Shown here one piece after another: positions 31,718-42,198 of a DNA stretch of 64,000 nt. Numbering within the stretch: position 1 is the stretch's first letter; each line of letters begins with the position of its first letter. The stretch spans positions 496,001 to 560,000 of the forward strand of contig JAFEMH010000939.1 in assembly GCA_022495995.1 (NCBI GenBank), in the 5' to 3' direction. The notes beneath the pieces are model-generated. The model made no database searches. It had not been told where the DNA came from and saw only the letters and a program-made list of their open reading frames with translations. The position numbers and the translations under genes were made by a program. The DNA is from Adenophora triphylla var. japonica. Its lineage: Eukaryota; Streptophyta; Magnoliopsida; Asterales; Campanulaceae.

Positions 31718-31908
31718 AATTAAAAAACAAATATGAAAGCTAAATCTCTAATTTCACATTTATTAATTGTTAATTTTGTGAAATTTGGGATATTACAAGT
31801 TAATCAAACCAAAAGGAAAATAACCAAAGAGATTGTGAAGATGAAGAAAAATGTCAGATGAACTGGGAGAGAGTCTTCAATGAATGGCAATATCTACCAT
31901 AGATTTCC

Positions 31909-32379
31909 TCAAATAAAATACTTTGCCATTTGAATTTCCTTCTGCTTGAACCCACATTTCTCATAAAAAGCTTTATTATCAACACTGCAATCAAGTATAA
32001 CCTTGTAGCAACCTGTCGAACGAGCATGATCCGTAAGAAACCCAATTATTTTCTTTCCCAGTTGCATCCCTCGGGCGCTGGAATCAACCACAACATCTTC
32101 AATATGTCCAACTTTGCCACAATTCCTTATGAACTTCTTTTCAATAAACACACTACCCGTTGCAACAATCTTTCCAGAGAGATTTTCAATTACGCAAACA
32201 ATGTGGTCATCGCCATATAAAGTAAGCTCTTGAAATCGCTTTTGGAATTCCTCATCGGATACAGAATCACACATTGTTAGCTGTTGTAGTAGTTGAATAA
32301 AACCCTTTTCTTTATCTGATAGTTCTAACTTTCGAACTTGATATGGATCTTCTTCACTAGAGGCGTTACTTGTCTGCAT
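31909..32379 (-). CDS. GNA1: Glucosamine-6-phosphate N-acetyltransferase
   Basis: A 156-residue, intronless GNAT-fold enzyme that transfers acetyl from acetyl-CoA to glucosamine-6-phosphate, the second step toward UDP-GlcNAc in the hexosamine pathway. UDP-GlcNAc feeds N-glycan, GPI and O-GlcNAc synthesis. Visible motifs: the substrate-binding strand GHIEDVVVD (91-99), the acetyl-CoA pyrophosphate loop SSARGMQLGKK (100-110, the R-G-x-x-x-G pattern), and the C-terminal DCSVDNKAFYEKCGF (130-144), where the Tyr is the usual general acid position. Length matches eukaryotic GNA1 (about 150 residues). The first 15 residues are variable in the family. The start at 32379 is the only in-frame ATG ahead of the conserved domain. 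Its upstream side holds a GA microsatellite and a MITE. Confidence 0.93.
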   Translation of the reverse strand: MQTSNASSEEDPYQVRKLELSDKEKGFIQLLQQLTMCDSVSDEEFQKRFQELTLYGDDHIVCVIENLSGKIVATGSVFIEKKFIRNCGKVGHIEDVVVDSSARGMQLGKKIIGFLTDHARSTGCYKVILDCSVDNKAFYEKCGFKQKEIQMAKYFI

Positions 32380-32635
32380 TTTCTCAGGGATACTCTTATT
32401 TAGATGATTTGCTTACTTCCTGAAAATATTTACATCGTTACAATAGAAGTTGTTAAAGAGATTACCAGGAAATAAGGAAGCATTAAACAAGAAAAACAAT
32501 GTATCAAACATTTTGTTGGTCCATCATATATGTGAAGTCATTTGACTCTAAGCATCACTAATCCAGACTACTTCAAATCTCCCATAGATAATATGTATAT
32601 TCAGTTCAGGGAAAGATCGAAAGAGACACATGTGG

Positions 32636-32645
32636 AGAGAGAGAG

Positions 32646-32676
<31 letters not shown>
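32636..32676. repeat. GA microsatellite
   Basis: About 40 bp of (GA)n with one GC interruption, some 260 bp upstream of the GNA1 start on its strand. GA/CT runs are common in plant promoters and leaders. Confidence 0.9.
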
Positions 32677-32679
<3 letters not shown>

Positions 32680-32728
32680 GATTCAGTATATGTGAAATTA
32701 TGCAGCTAAGAATTAGAATTCTTATATA

Positions 32729-33007
32729 CTCCCTCAGTCCCAAAATGATAGTCTCGTTTGACTATTCAAACATTTTAACAACCTATTTTCGTTTCCATCA
32801 TTATCCTTAATAAGGTTTAATTATTACTCCCATCTACTTCCTTTGTTGGCTCCCATCCCATCCTCTCCTCTCTCCCTCTTCTTCCTTGGTTGGCAATCTT
32901 GGAAGTTTAATGATTTTAAGTTTTAACCTTACATTTTTGAAAATGAGACTATCTTTTCAGGACAAACAAGAATGACAAACTGGAATATCTTCATGGGACG
33001 GAGGGAG
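32729..33007. mobile_element. Stowaway MITE (279 bp)
   Basis: CTCCCTCAGTCCCAAAATGA at the left, CATGGGACGGAGGGAG at the right, TA at 32727-32728 and 33008-33009. Confidence 0.85.
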
Positions 33008-33293
33008 TACATCAGTCTGTTCCAACATCATAAAAGTCTAGAATTCAGTAAGCTGTTGTTTACAACGAAGCAGTTTTCTTAAGAAAAAAAATGCAGTCCG
33101 CTGGGACATATAGCTTGATCCTTGCAGGATACTGACTAGAGGGACCATGAGCAATTCCATTCATCTCACAAGGAAAGTCGACCACTAAGGGAAATTATAC
33201 TAACACGCAACAATGTATGACTTCGTTCTCATATGAACATCTTTATGCCTAGACTTACATATATTGGTTGTGGTTCAGCATCCAAAAAACATA

Positions 33294-33396
33294 CTCCCTC
33301 CGTCCCAAAATGAATGTCCAAATTTTTTTGAAATTTGCTCTTCATCAAGAGCATATTTGAAAAAAAAATTGGACATTCATTTTGGGACAAAGGTAG
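33294..33396. mobile_element. Short Stowaway MITE (103 bp)
   Basis: CTCCCTCCGTCCCAAAATGA at the left, CATTTTGGGACAAAGGTAG at the right, TA at 33292-33293 and 33397-33398. The whole element folds into one hairpin around CTCTTCATCAAGAG. Confidence 0.9.
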
Positions 33397-33398
33397 TA

Positions 33399-34396
33399 TA
33401 TATTTAAAACACATTTACATCAAAATGGGAGTATTTTCTTGTATATTCTACAATGTGAAAAATCAATCCAATATGCTCTTCTTGGCTGTTTTTCTCTTGT
33501 ATTTTTTTTATTTTTTTTTGCAGGATGCCAAGTCTGAAAATGTGAACAATTGTAAATAATTTCAGAGCCTGGAAGATTAGAAGGAAGGGTTACACAGAGA
33601 GCCCTCTAAGATACGGAGAGATGTGAAACAACAATACAGTATGTATTAATTGAACAAAGAAATAAAGATCGATTTTGTTACTGAGCGGTTATATCCAAGA
33701 GGAGTTGACCCGACAATACCATTTTTCATGTGGAGTCAGAGACCATGATAACATTTGGAGCACACAGTCTAAAAGAACTCACTTTGGAGTCCTCAAAAAA
33801 TGTCATATGGAGTACAAAATGTCTAGAAGCAGTCACTTTGGAGTCCTCAAAAACTGTTTGGTCGATTACACAACTCAATCAAGAGATTGCGGTCATGAGC
33901 ATTGCAATAAGAGTTTCCTTTTCTACTTCTTCGCTAGATCCCTCTGTAGTATATCGAAAATGAGACCAAAATTTTGCCAAAAATCAGATAGGCCAAGACA
34001 AAATTATTCCCCAAGACAACTACTTCTACCATTTAGAAGACCATGCACAACTATGTTATGCACGACTGTAACACAAATGTTTTGAATTATAAATATGTAA
34101 GCTTGATTAAATGTAGCTTTTGGGCCGTAATTATAATGCCCATCTGTTTTTTATGCTTGGCTAGCTCTCACAGTGACAACTTAAAGTAATCTTACGCAGT
34201 TGCTTGAAACAGAACAGAGCTAAAATCCAATTTGATGATTGCAGTTGCTTGAAACATATGGAAAATGTGAAGCACTTTTATTCACCAATGTTTTGTTCCC
34301 GGAGTCCATACTTCGATCGAGCAGTTTTTTTTTTGGCTAGAACTATATTCTTACGATAAGCACTACAAAATCTGCCATAAGTCAACGCCTATGTAT
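33399..34396. other. Intergenic with short unassigned frames
   Basis: Frames at 33675-34085 and 33730-33963 overlap in different phases. The DNA carries a direct repeat (CACTTTGGAGTCCTCAAAAA, at about 33779 and 33834). Neither product is recognisable. I regard this as non-coding. Confidence 0.4.
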
Positions 34397-34397
34397 A

Positions 34398-34919
34398 CTC
34401 TCCCTCCGTCTCACTATTAACTACACATTTTACCCCTACGTGCGTCACATTAAAATACACTTTCCCAAAACGGAAATTTTATAATTCTCTTTATTCAATG
34501 AAACTCAATTGTCATATACTCCCTTCGTCCGCTTACATGGTTCACACTTTCTATTTTGGGCGTCCGCTTACATGGTTCACACTTTGTTTCTTTCCTAAAA
34601 AGGAAACCTTAAATCACTATTCTCTCCACTCATTCTCTCTCTCTACATTATTTTAATACTCACAACACCATTATAATTTACTATTCCCTCCACTCATTCT
34701 CTCTCCTATTTTATTTCACACTCACAACACTTTCAATATAATACTCCCTCCTTAATTAACGTGTAAACAGTAACTGTGAATCTTCTAAGCGGACGGAGGG
34801 AGTACACTACAATTATCAACTTATTATTCTCTACCTATTCCACTACCCTTATTATAATACTTTTCTTTGATACTCTTGTCCAACTACAAGTGTGTAGTTA
34901 TTAGTAGAATGGAAGGAAT
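34398..34919. mobile_element. Stowaway MITE hosting a nested copy
   Basis: Left end CTCTCCCTCCGTCTCACTAT with TA before it. The right arm TAGTTATTAGTAGAATGGAA pairs with ACTATTAACTA of the left arm, but the terminal GGAGTA has decayed (GGAAGGAATG). Confidence 0.7.
34519..34802. mobile_element. Nested Stowaway MITE (284 bp)
   Basis: CTCCCTTCGTCCGCTTACAT at the left, CTAAGCGGACGGAGGGAG at the right, TA at 34517-34518 and 34803-34804. Inserted in the element that begins at 34398. Confidence 0.9.
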
Positions 34920-34959
34920 GTGGTGTTCGGATACTTACTTGCTCGACCATATATATATA

Positions 34960-35244
34960 CTCCCTCCGTCCCATGTGAATGTAAACCATTTTCTTGGGCA
35001 CAATAACTAAAAAATATTATTAAGATAATGAAAATGTGTGGTAGGAAATGAAGAGAGAGAATGAGTGGAGTTAATAGTAGGTTGGTTGAATAAATTGTAC
35101 TATGGTGGAAAATGAAGAGGGAGAATGAGTGGGTGGGGTAGGGTGAATATAAAATAATAAATTTGTTTTCATTTTGGGCAGTTTGCATTTACGTGGGACG
35201 GACCAAAATAGAAATAAGTTTGCATTCACGTGGGACGGTGGGAG
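34960..35244. mobile_element. Stowaway MITE in a TA microsatellite (285 bp)
   Basis: CTCCCTCCGTCCCATGTGAA at the left, TTCACGTGGGACGGTGGGAG at the right. Both sides are TATATATA runs, so it sits inside a TA microsatellite. Confidence 0.9.
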
Positions 35245-35270
35245 TATATATATATATATATATATATATA

Positions 35271-37320
35271 GGTCCTATTATAATGGTAACCACATTTATA
35301 TGAGAACCATAAGAACCACTAACAGCCATTGGATTAAAAAACACATCAATGCTCCAGATTAAAAAAAAAAATAGAGGGAGTGGCATTTTCGTAATTATTT
35401 CATTTAAAATCCCCCTCAAATTTCAAAATAAAATATCTCAATATCTATAAGTCCAAAAAAAAAAATCGAAAACACTGATTTTTTTGTCTTGACGAGACGA
35501 TTCAAACTAGATCCCTGATGATAGGATTTTAAAAAATAATATCAACAACGTCTAATTTTTAAAACACCGTGTCAAGCAGTGAACACTAGTTGTGTTGTCT
35601 TAGTGAACACTAGCCGTGTTGTATTAGTGAACACTAGATGTGTTGTATTAGTGAACACTAGCCGTATTGTCTTAGTGAACACTAGTTGTATTGTCTTAGT
35701 AAACACTAATTAATTGGTGAACACTAGTGTAAGTGAACACTAGCTATGTTGTCTTAGTGAGCAACACTAGCTATGTTAACACTAGCTATGTTGTCTTAGT
35801 GAACACTAGTTGTATTGTCTCAGTGAACACTAATTAATTAGTGAACACTAGTTGTAAGTGAACACTAGCTGTAAGTGAACACTAGCTATGTTGTCTTAGT
35901 GAACACTAATTAATTAGTGAGCACTGTTTGTAAGTGAGCAACTATGTAAGTTAACTAGTTATGTTGTCGTAGTGATAACACTAGCTATGTTGTCTTAGTG
36001 AACACTAGTTTGTGTTGTCTTAGTGAGACAGCTATGTTGTCTTAGTGAGCAGCTACCAGTATTGTCTTAGTGAACACTAATTAATTAGTGAGCACTATTT
36101 GTATTGTTAATTAATTAATTAGTGACACTACAGATTGTATTGTAAATGAACACTTAGTGAGCAACTCACCTAATTAATTAGTGAGCACTAGTATTGCCTT
36201 AGTAAACACTAATTAATTAGTGAACACTACCGTAAGTGAAAACTAGCTATGTTGTCTTAGTGAACACTAATTAATTAGTGAGCAACACTAAAGTGAGCGA
36301 ACACTAGCCGTAAGTTAACTAGTTATGTTGTCTTAGTGAGCAACACTAGCTATGTTGTCTTAGTGAATACTAGCTGTGTTGTCTTAGTGAACACTAATTA
36401 ATTAGTGAACTCTAGTTTGTAAGTGAGCAATTTAGTGTAAGTGAGCTAGCTATGTTGTCTTAGTGAACACTAATTAATTAGTGAGCACTAGTTGTAAGTG
36501 AGCACTACCGTAAGTTAACTAGTTATGTTGTCTTAGTGAGCACTAGCTATGTTGTCTTAAAGTGAGCACTAGTTGTATTGCCTTAGTGAACACTAATTAA
36601 TTAGTGAACTCTAATGTAAGTGAACACTAAATGTAGCAACACTAGCTATGTTGTCTTAGTGAACACTAATTAATTAGTGAACACTATGTAAGTGAGCACT
36701 AAATTTGTAAGTTAACTAGTTATGTTGTCTTAGTGAACACTAGCTATGTTGTCTTAGTGAACACTAGTTGTATTGTCTTAGTGAACACTAGCTATGTTGT
36801 CTTAGTGAACACTAGTTGTATTGTCTTAGTGAACACTAATTAATTAGTGAACACTAGCTGTAAGTGAACACTAGGCTGTAGTGAGCACTAGCTATGTTGT
36901 CTTAGTGACACTAATTAATTAGTGAACACTAGTTGTAAGTGAGCACTACCGTAAGTTAACTAGTTATGTTGTCTTAGTGAACACTAGCTATGTTGTCTTA
37001 GTGAACACTAGATGTGTTGTCTTAGTGTTTTCGAATTTTTTTTCAAAATTATTTTTTCAAAATCCTGTCTTCAGGGATCTAGTTTGAATCGTCTCGTCAA
37101 GACAAAAAAATCAATGTTTTCGATTTTTTTTTTTCGACTTATAGATATTGAGATATTTTATTTTGAAATTTGAGGGGGATTTAGTTCACAATAATTACGA
37201 AAATGCCACCGCCTCTATCTTTTTTTTTTAAATCTGGAGCATTGATGTGTTTTTAATCCAATGGTTGGATTTAGTTCTCATGGTTCTCATATAAATTTGG
37301 TTCTCATTTGAATAGCTTCC
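35271..37320. mobile_element. 2-kb fold-back element with long inverted arms
   Basis: Arms of about 300 bp are inverted copies: left 35271-35570 and right about 37028-37320. Both contain TATATGAGAACCAT, CACATCAATGCTCCAGATT, CGAAAATGCCAC-type text, AATATCTCAATATCTATAAG and GACGAGACGATTCAAACTAG (as direct or complement). Ends read GGTCCTATTATAATGG and GGAAGCTATTCAAATG inward. The loop is the tandem array at 35577-37028. It lies in a TA microsatellite, so the target duplication cannot be resolved. Long arms around internal tandem repeats are the layout of fold-back or Mutator-like elements. Confidence 0.75.
35577..37028. repeat. Tandem array of GTGAACACTAG / TTGTCTTAGTGAACACTA units
   Basis: About 1.45 kb of irregular units mixing TATGTTGTCTTAGTGAACAC, the palindrome CACTAATTAATTAGTG and AGTTGTAAGTGAACACTAG. 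Unit lengths vary by small deletions. No coding potential. Confidence 0.9.

Positions 37321-37382
<62 letters not shown>
37321..37382. repeat. TA microsatellite
   Basis: An almost pure (TA)n run with one GT interruption, between the fold-back element and the next MITE. Confidence 0.95.
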
Positions 37383-37384
<2 letters not shown>

Positions 37385-37385
<1 letters not shown>

Positions 37386-37616
37386 CTCCTCCGTCCCACG
37401 TTAGTGGAGACTTATTTCTTTTTTCGTTCGTCCCACGAGAGTGGAGACTGCCAAAAATGGTAAAGTTTTTATACTATTTCTCGCATTCATTCTCTCTTCC
37501 ACTTTACTTTTATACTCACAACACCAAACAATTTAATATTCCTCACACTCATTCTCTCACCTGTTTAGTTTTTCATACTCACAAGCACCCTCCCACTAAT
37601 TCACTCTCCTTACATA
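37385..37616. mobile_element. Stowaway MITE, left part only
   Basis: Begins CTCCTCCGTCCCACGTTAG after TA, with the second CACGAGAGTGGAGACT block typical of the family. It stops at about 37616, where the LTR-like repeat begins. A lone AAGGAGTATATAC at 38722 could be a remnant of its right end. Confidence 0.6.
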
Positions 37617-38366
37617 TGCTGACAAGCCACCTACAAAAGCCGAGGAGGGCATCCAAGAAAGGCCGACCAACACCTCCTCGGTAATCATCAAGACAAGGGA
37701 AATGGGCCTCCCTACCCTTGCTCTCCACTACATCGGCATTCATACATGTCGACAAACACCATATGCCGAGGAGCAAGCTTGCTATGCATACGTGTACAGA
37801 AGTCACTTATCTAATCCTACTTAGACAAGACAAGGAATGTGGGAAGTTATAATCCAACTACAAAAGCCGAGGAGGGCATCCAAGAAAGGCCGACCAACAC
37901 CTCCTCGGTAATCATCAAGACAAGGGAAATGGGCCTCCCTACCCTTGCTCTCCACTACATCGGCATTCATACATGTCGACCAACACCATATGCCGAGGAG
38001 CAAGCCTGCTATGCATACGTGTACAGAAGTCACTTATCTAATCCTACTCGGATAAGACTAGGAATGTGGGAAGTTATAATCCAACTACAAAAGCCGAGGA
38101 GGGCATCCAAGAAAGGGCGACCAACACCTCCTCGGTAATCATCAAGACAAGGGAAATGGGCCTCCCTACCCTTGCTCTCCTCTACATTGACATTCATACG
38201 TATGCGACCCGACACCATATCTTGGGAAGCAAGCTGCGAATGCATACGCGTGTACGAAGCGCTTATCTAATACTACTCTGACAAGACAAGGAATGTGGGA
38301 AGTTATAATCCAACTAGGTTTATAACCTTCCCCTCACACAACTTTCTATTCAAAGATAAACTCTAC

Positions 38367-38399
<33 letters not shown>

Positions 38400-38722
38400 G
38401 AAGGGGATCAACACATTTCACCGCTCCCTTGATGCACTTGAGGCGCTAGGTACGCTTTAGGGAGGCAATGTCATTCCCTCTAACCTATAAATACAAGACA
38501 TAATTCACATATTTGGGGTAGCGCATCTTTTGACTATCAACTCTTCTTGTCAATTGATTTGCTCTATATATCACGCAAATACTAACTCTCACGCCGGAGG
38601 ACCTTCGCCGGTGAAGCCCCGGCTTAGTTTACATGTTTGTTCTTTTTTTTCAGGCTATTCAAACATCCAGGATACAACCTGCCACTGGATTTGGGCCGAT
38701 CCGAACGTTTTTGGCATCATCA
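37617..38722 (+). mobile_element. LTR fragment or solo LTR, Ty3/gypsy-like, with triplicated 227-bp block
   Basis: The part 38400-38722 has LTR character: TATAAATAC (38486-38494), then a leader with GCCGGAGGACCTTCGCCGG and GAAGCCCCGGC, as in plant gypsy LTRs, and a TCA end. Upstream are three direct tandem units (37631-37857, 37858-38084, 38085-38313), each with CTACAAAAGCCGAGGAGGGC, CCGACCAACACCTCCTCGG and ATGGGCCTCCCTACCCTTGC. These would be U3. A poly-T run of about 29 bases lies near 38371-38399. No matching second LTR, primer site or internal coding region is visible. The exact boundaries are uncertain. Confidence 0.55.
37631..38313. repeat. Three tandem copies of a 227-bp unit
   Basis: Units 37631-37857, 37858-38084 and 38085-38313. 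The first two are nearly identical; the third is more diverged in its last third (GACATTCATACGTATGCGAC). Minus-strand frames across each unit are translated repeats and not genes. Confidence 0.9.
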
Positions 38723-38765
38723 AGGAGTATATACATACGTATATATATATATATATATATATGTA

Positions 38766-39048
38766 CTCCTCCGTCCCGTCCGACTTAGGACGTTTTGCCA
38801 TTTTGGACGTCCCACCCGACTTAGGACGCCCAAAATGGAAAGTTTATATTACTTTTATATTAAATGGGACCGACTTGTCATACTCACAACAATAATCTCA
38901 TCACTATTTATCCCACTCATTCTCTCTCCTATTTAATTTTTCACACTCACAACACATCCTCCACTCATTCTCTCTCCTAATATTATAATAGTATTCCTTA
39001 ATCCTCATACCAAATAAAAAATTTCTAAGTCGGACGGGACGGAGGGAG
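38766..39048. mobile_element. Stowaway MITE, first of a train of four (283 bp)
   Basis: CTCCTCCGTCCCGTCCGACT at the left, GTCGGACGGGACGGAGGGAG at the right. Flanked by TA microsatellite DNA on both sides. Confidence 0.95.
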
Positions 39049-39062
39049 TATATATATACATA

Positions 39063-39343
39063 CTCCCTCCGTCCATTTAGTATCTTCACAGTTACTGTTT
39101 GCGCGGGGATTAAGAAAAAAAATGATATAAATGTTGTGAGTGTAAAAGTAAAATAGGAGAGAGAATGAGTGGAGGGAATAGTAAATTATAATGGTGTTGT
39201 GAGTATTAAAATAATGTAGGAGAGAGAATGAGTGGAGGGAATAGTGATATAAAGTTTCCATTTTAGGTAAAAAAACAAAGTGTGAAGTAAGTATGTGGAC
39301 GCCCAAAATAGAAAGTGTGAAGTATGTAAATGGACGGAGGGAG
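39063..39343. mobile_element. Stowaway MITE, second of the train (281 bp)
   Basis: CTCCCTCCGTCCATTTAG at the left, GTAAATGGACGGAGGGAG at the right, TA at 39061-39062 and 39344-39345. Confidence 0.95.
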
Positions 39344-39363
39344 TATATATATAAACATATATA

Positions 39364-39648
39364 CTCCCTCCGTCCCGCTAATATTAGCACACTTTCCTTT
39401 TTGGGCGTCCCGCTAATATCCGCACACTCCCAAAAAGGAAACTTTATATTAATAAAATATTCACCCAACCCCACTCATTCTCTCTCCTACATTATTTTAA
39501 TACTCACAACACCATTATAATTTATTACACCCTCCACTCATTCTCTCTCCACTCATTCTTTTACACTCACAACATTTTATTAAAATATCATATTCGTAAT
39601 TAAAAAGCATAAGCAGTGTTTGTGCTAATATTAGCGGGACGGAGGGAG
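39364..39648. mobile_element. Stowaway MITE, third of the train (285 bp)
   Basis: CTCCCTCCGTCCCGCTAATA at the left, TATTAGCGGGACGGAGGGAG at the right, TA on both sides. Confidence 0.95.
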
Positions 39649-39672
39649 TATATACATATATATATATATATA

Positions 39673-39916
39673 CTCCCTTCGTCCCACGATAATATGCGAA
39701 AAGACCTCTTTTGGACGTCCCACAATAATCTGCACTTTCCTAAAATGGAAATGAGACATACTTCTCTCTACTCACAACACTTTTCAAATTTACTATTCTC
39801 TCCGCTCATTCTCTATCCTATTTTACTTTTAGACTCACAACACGTCACCTTTATCAATTTTTACCTTAATTCCTGCAACGGCACAAAAAGTGCATATATT
39901 TGTGCGACGGAGGGAG
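39673..39916. mobile_element. Stowaway MITE, fourth of the train (244 bp)
   Basis: CTCCCTTCGTCCCACGATAA at the left, GTGCGACGGAGGGAG at the right, TA on both sides, then (TG)n. Resembles the copy at 6777-7019. Confidence 0.9.
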
Positions 39917-40538
39917 TATATATATGTGTGTGTGTGTGTGTATATCTAACAACACACACTGGAAAATCGAATACACGATACTGACATTACAATTGATTTT
40001 GAAATTAGGTTGGGTGTATTGTTCAAATCCACATACAAGTGATGCGACATCACAAAAACTACTAACAGAGATAAAATCAAATGCTACTCCAATATTCAAC
40101 CGATCAAGAGTTCCACAAGTTGTAATCAAAATTCAATTAATTGAATCCATACAAGAAAAATGTGGTACCTCTTAGCAGGATTTTTCCATCCTGGTTGTCG
40201 CCGGCAATGGATCAATCCCCGTCGGATTGCTATGACGAAGTTCTATGAGGAATTCGGAATGAGATTTGGTCACAGCGCCACGAATTTTAGGAGCGTGTAG
40301 AAAGAATTGGCAACGGCACCCTAAAGAATTGTCAATGTTGAACTGCAACTCATTTCTTCAACTCAAAATGGGTGTGTTACTGTGGGTAGTGAATCTAGAC
40401 AGACATGGATATAAAGATGAGTTGGATTTTCTTTCGGTAAAAATAATTTATTTATATGATTTTTTTTATTTATAATGTGAGAAGTATATTTTATTAAAAA
40501 TATTTCTTTACCCATTTATTTGTTTTTTGAAAGATCCA
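39917..40538. other. Intergenic, short unassigned frames
   Basis: A TG microsatellite (39925-39941) and a 60 to 90 codon frame that I cannot assign. No introns, promoter or family motif seen. Confidence 0.35.
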
Positions 40539-41512
40539 GCCAAAAACTTGTAAAAAACGCGTTTTTTTTAAGCTTAACAAAAAACGTGTTTTTAGAACAC
40601 GTCGAATCTTCCGCCTCGGCGCCCAACTCCCGTTCATCCCCAAATCCAAAGATTCAAAAAATCTTTTAATCCACAAATTGGACCGATCGATGCCGCGGGC
40701 GCAGAGTAACGTGATGGAGCGTCCGATTCGTAGCGAAGAGGGGGAATCAGATTTGTATTCTGCGGGAACGGTGGAAAGGGGAGATGAGGTGGAGAATTCG
40801 ACAGAGGGGAAGTCGATTTACTTGGTGTCTGACGGAACGTGATGGACGGCGGAGCATTCCGTCAATGCGGCGTTGGGTCAATTCGAGCATTGCTTGGTGG
40901 ATAGGGCATGTTCGGTCAGAGCCCCTTTGCTTGAATTTGAGAAAACACAAGAAATTTTTCCAACGACGAAAGATTAAAGAGAGCAGCAGTTCATTTTAAT
41001 GCCAGTGTAGGTTATTTTGAATGCCAGTGTAGGCTATTTTGAATGCCAGTCTATGTTTTTTTGAATGACAATTCATGTTTTTTTGAATATCAGCCAAAAT
41101 AATTATCAGTGTTTTTTGAGTGCCAGTGTATGCATTTTTTAGTGCCAGTGTATGTATTTTCAAATGCCAGTCCATATATTTTTGAATGCCAGTGTTTGTG
41201 TTTTTAAGAGCCAACAAAAATGATTACCAGTTTTTTTGAGTGCCAGTGTATGTGTTTTTGAGTGTCAGTGTATGTGTTTTTGAGTGCCAGTCCATGTATT
41301 TTTGAATGCTAGTGCTTGTGTTTTGAGAGCCAGTTTATGTATATAAAAGTGCCCGTGTAAAAACTGGCACTTTGTTAAACTGATACTGACACTTTTTTCA
41401 CTGGCACTTTGTCACACTGGCACTTTGTTTAACTGGCACTGGCATAAACGGGGAAACACAAAACACGTTTTTCCTAATGTCAGGAAAAACGCATTTTTCA
41501 TAAGACACACTC
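40539..41512 (+). mobile_element. Mutator-like (Pack-MULE-like) element, copy 1 (974 bp)
   Basis: Left end GCCAAAAA plus CTTGTAAAAAACGCGTTTTT and right end (inverted) GAGTGTGT plus CTTATGAAAAATGCGTTTTT, the same termini as 46701-48066. Next to the left end is a gene-like GC-rich piece with a 53-codon frame starting at 40690. The right half (about 41000-41350) is a run of about 24-bp units built on AGTGCCAGTGTATGTGTTTT. No target duplication could be recognised. Confidence 0.65.
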
Positions 41513-42198
41513 ATTATTTTCTTCCAATAAAAATAAATATTTATTTAAAGTTTTAATATATAATGTTTCAAATTTTTGTGATTCAGACCCTTTTATTTAT
41601 AAAATTTTCAATAAACCGCCTTAAGAGAAGAGGAAAATCAACTTCAAAGTAACTGGTCTGGTCTGTTATATTGTTAACCCTTATGGATTTGTTTGTTGAT
41701 TTTATAATGACAATTGAAAATGTGGTTAAATTGAAAACGAAAGTAAAGTACGCATGTGATACTTCTTGTTTATTAACTACGCATGTGAAATTGACTATCC
41801 CCAATTTGTATGCGGGTCAATTTAGCTAAATTATTTAAGTAATTTAAATTTACCTTTTTCTTTTAAAATTAAAATGAAGAGCTTAATTGGCTCTCCATTA
41901 AAATGAAGAGCTTAATTTGCAATGAAAAAAACTAATATCATGCATTAGTAAAAATCCTTTGACATATTATTAATAAATAATATAATTAGTCTAATAGTTT
42001 TTTTTTAAACATGATTGGTAGTATTTAATTATATATTAATGATATTTTTACAATTTTGTTAAAATAATTAAATATATATAAAAGAGTTACTCAGTGATAA
42101 AAATAAAATCTCAGATAGTGGTAAAAGTAAAGTCTCACATTCTGTAAAATTTAGGGTTCAATTTCTCTACTTGTCTCGCTCATAGCTATAGCTTGGAC
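41513..42198. other. AT-rich intergenic
   Basis: Contains a direct repeat of AAAATGAAGAGCTTAATT (near 41870 and 41900) and little else. No gene supported. Confidence 0.4.

Noticed and set aside
33675..34085. 136-codon ORF with a Cys-rich look
   Set aside because: An overlapping frame of similar quality exists, the DNA contains a direct repeat, and no protein family is recognisable.
35577..37028. CRISPR-like array
   Set aside because: Units are irregular, there are no unique spacers, and the host is a plant.
35271..37320. Helitron
   Set aside because: Long inverted arms are present, and there is no TC start, CTRR end or 3' hairpin.
37579..38245. Three similar minus-strand ORFs suggesting a gene family
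   Set aside because: They are the same frame through three tandem 227-bp DNA units. No splice or start context is shared with a gene.
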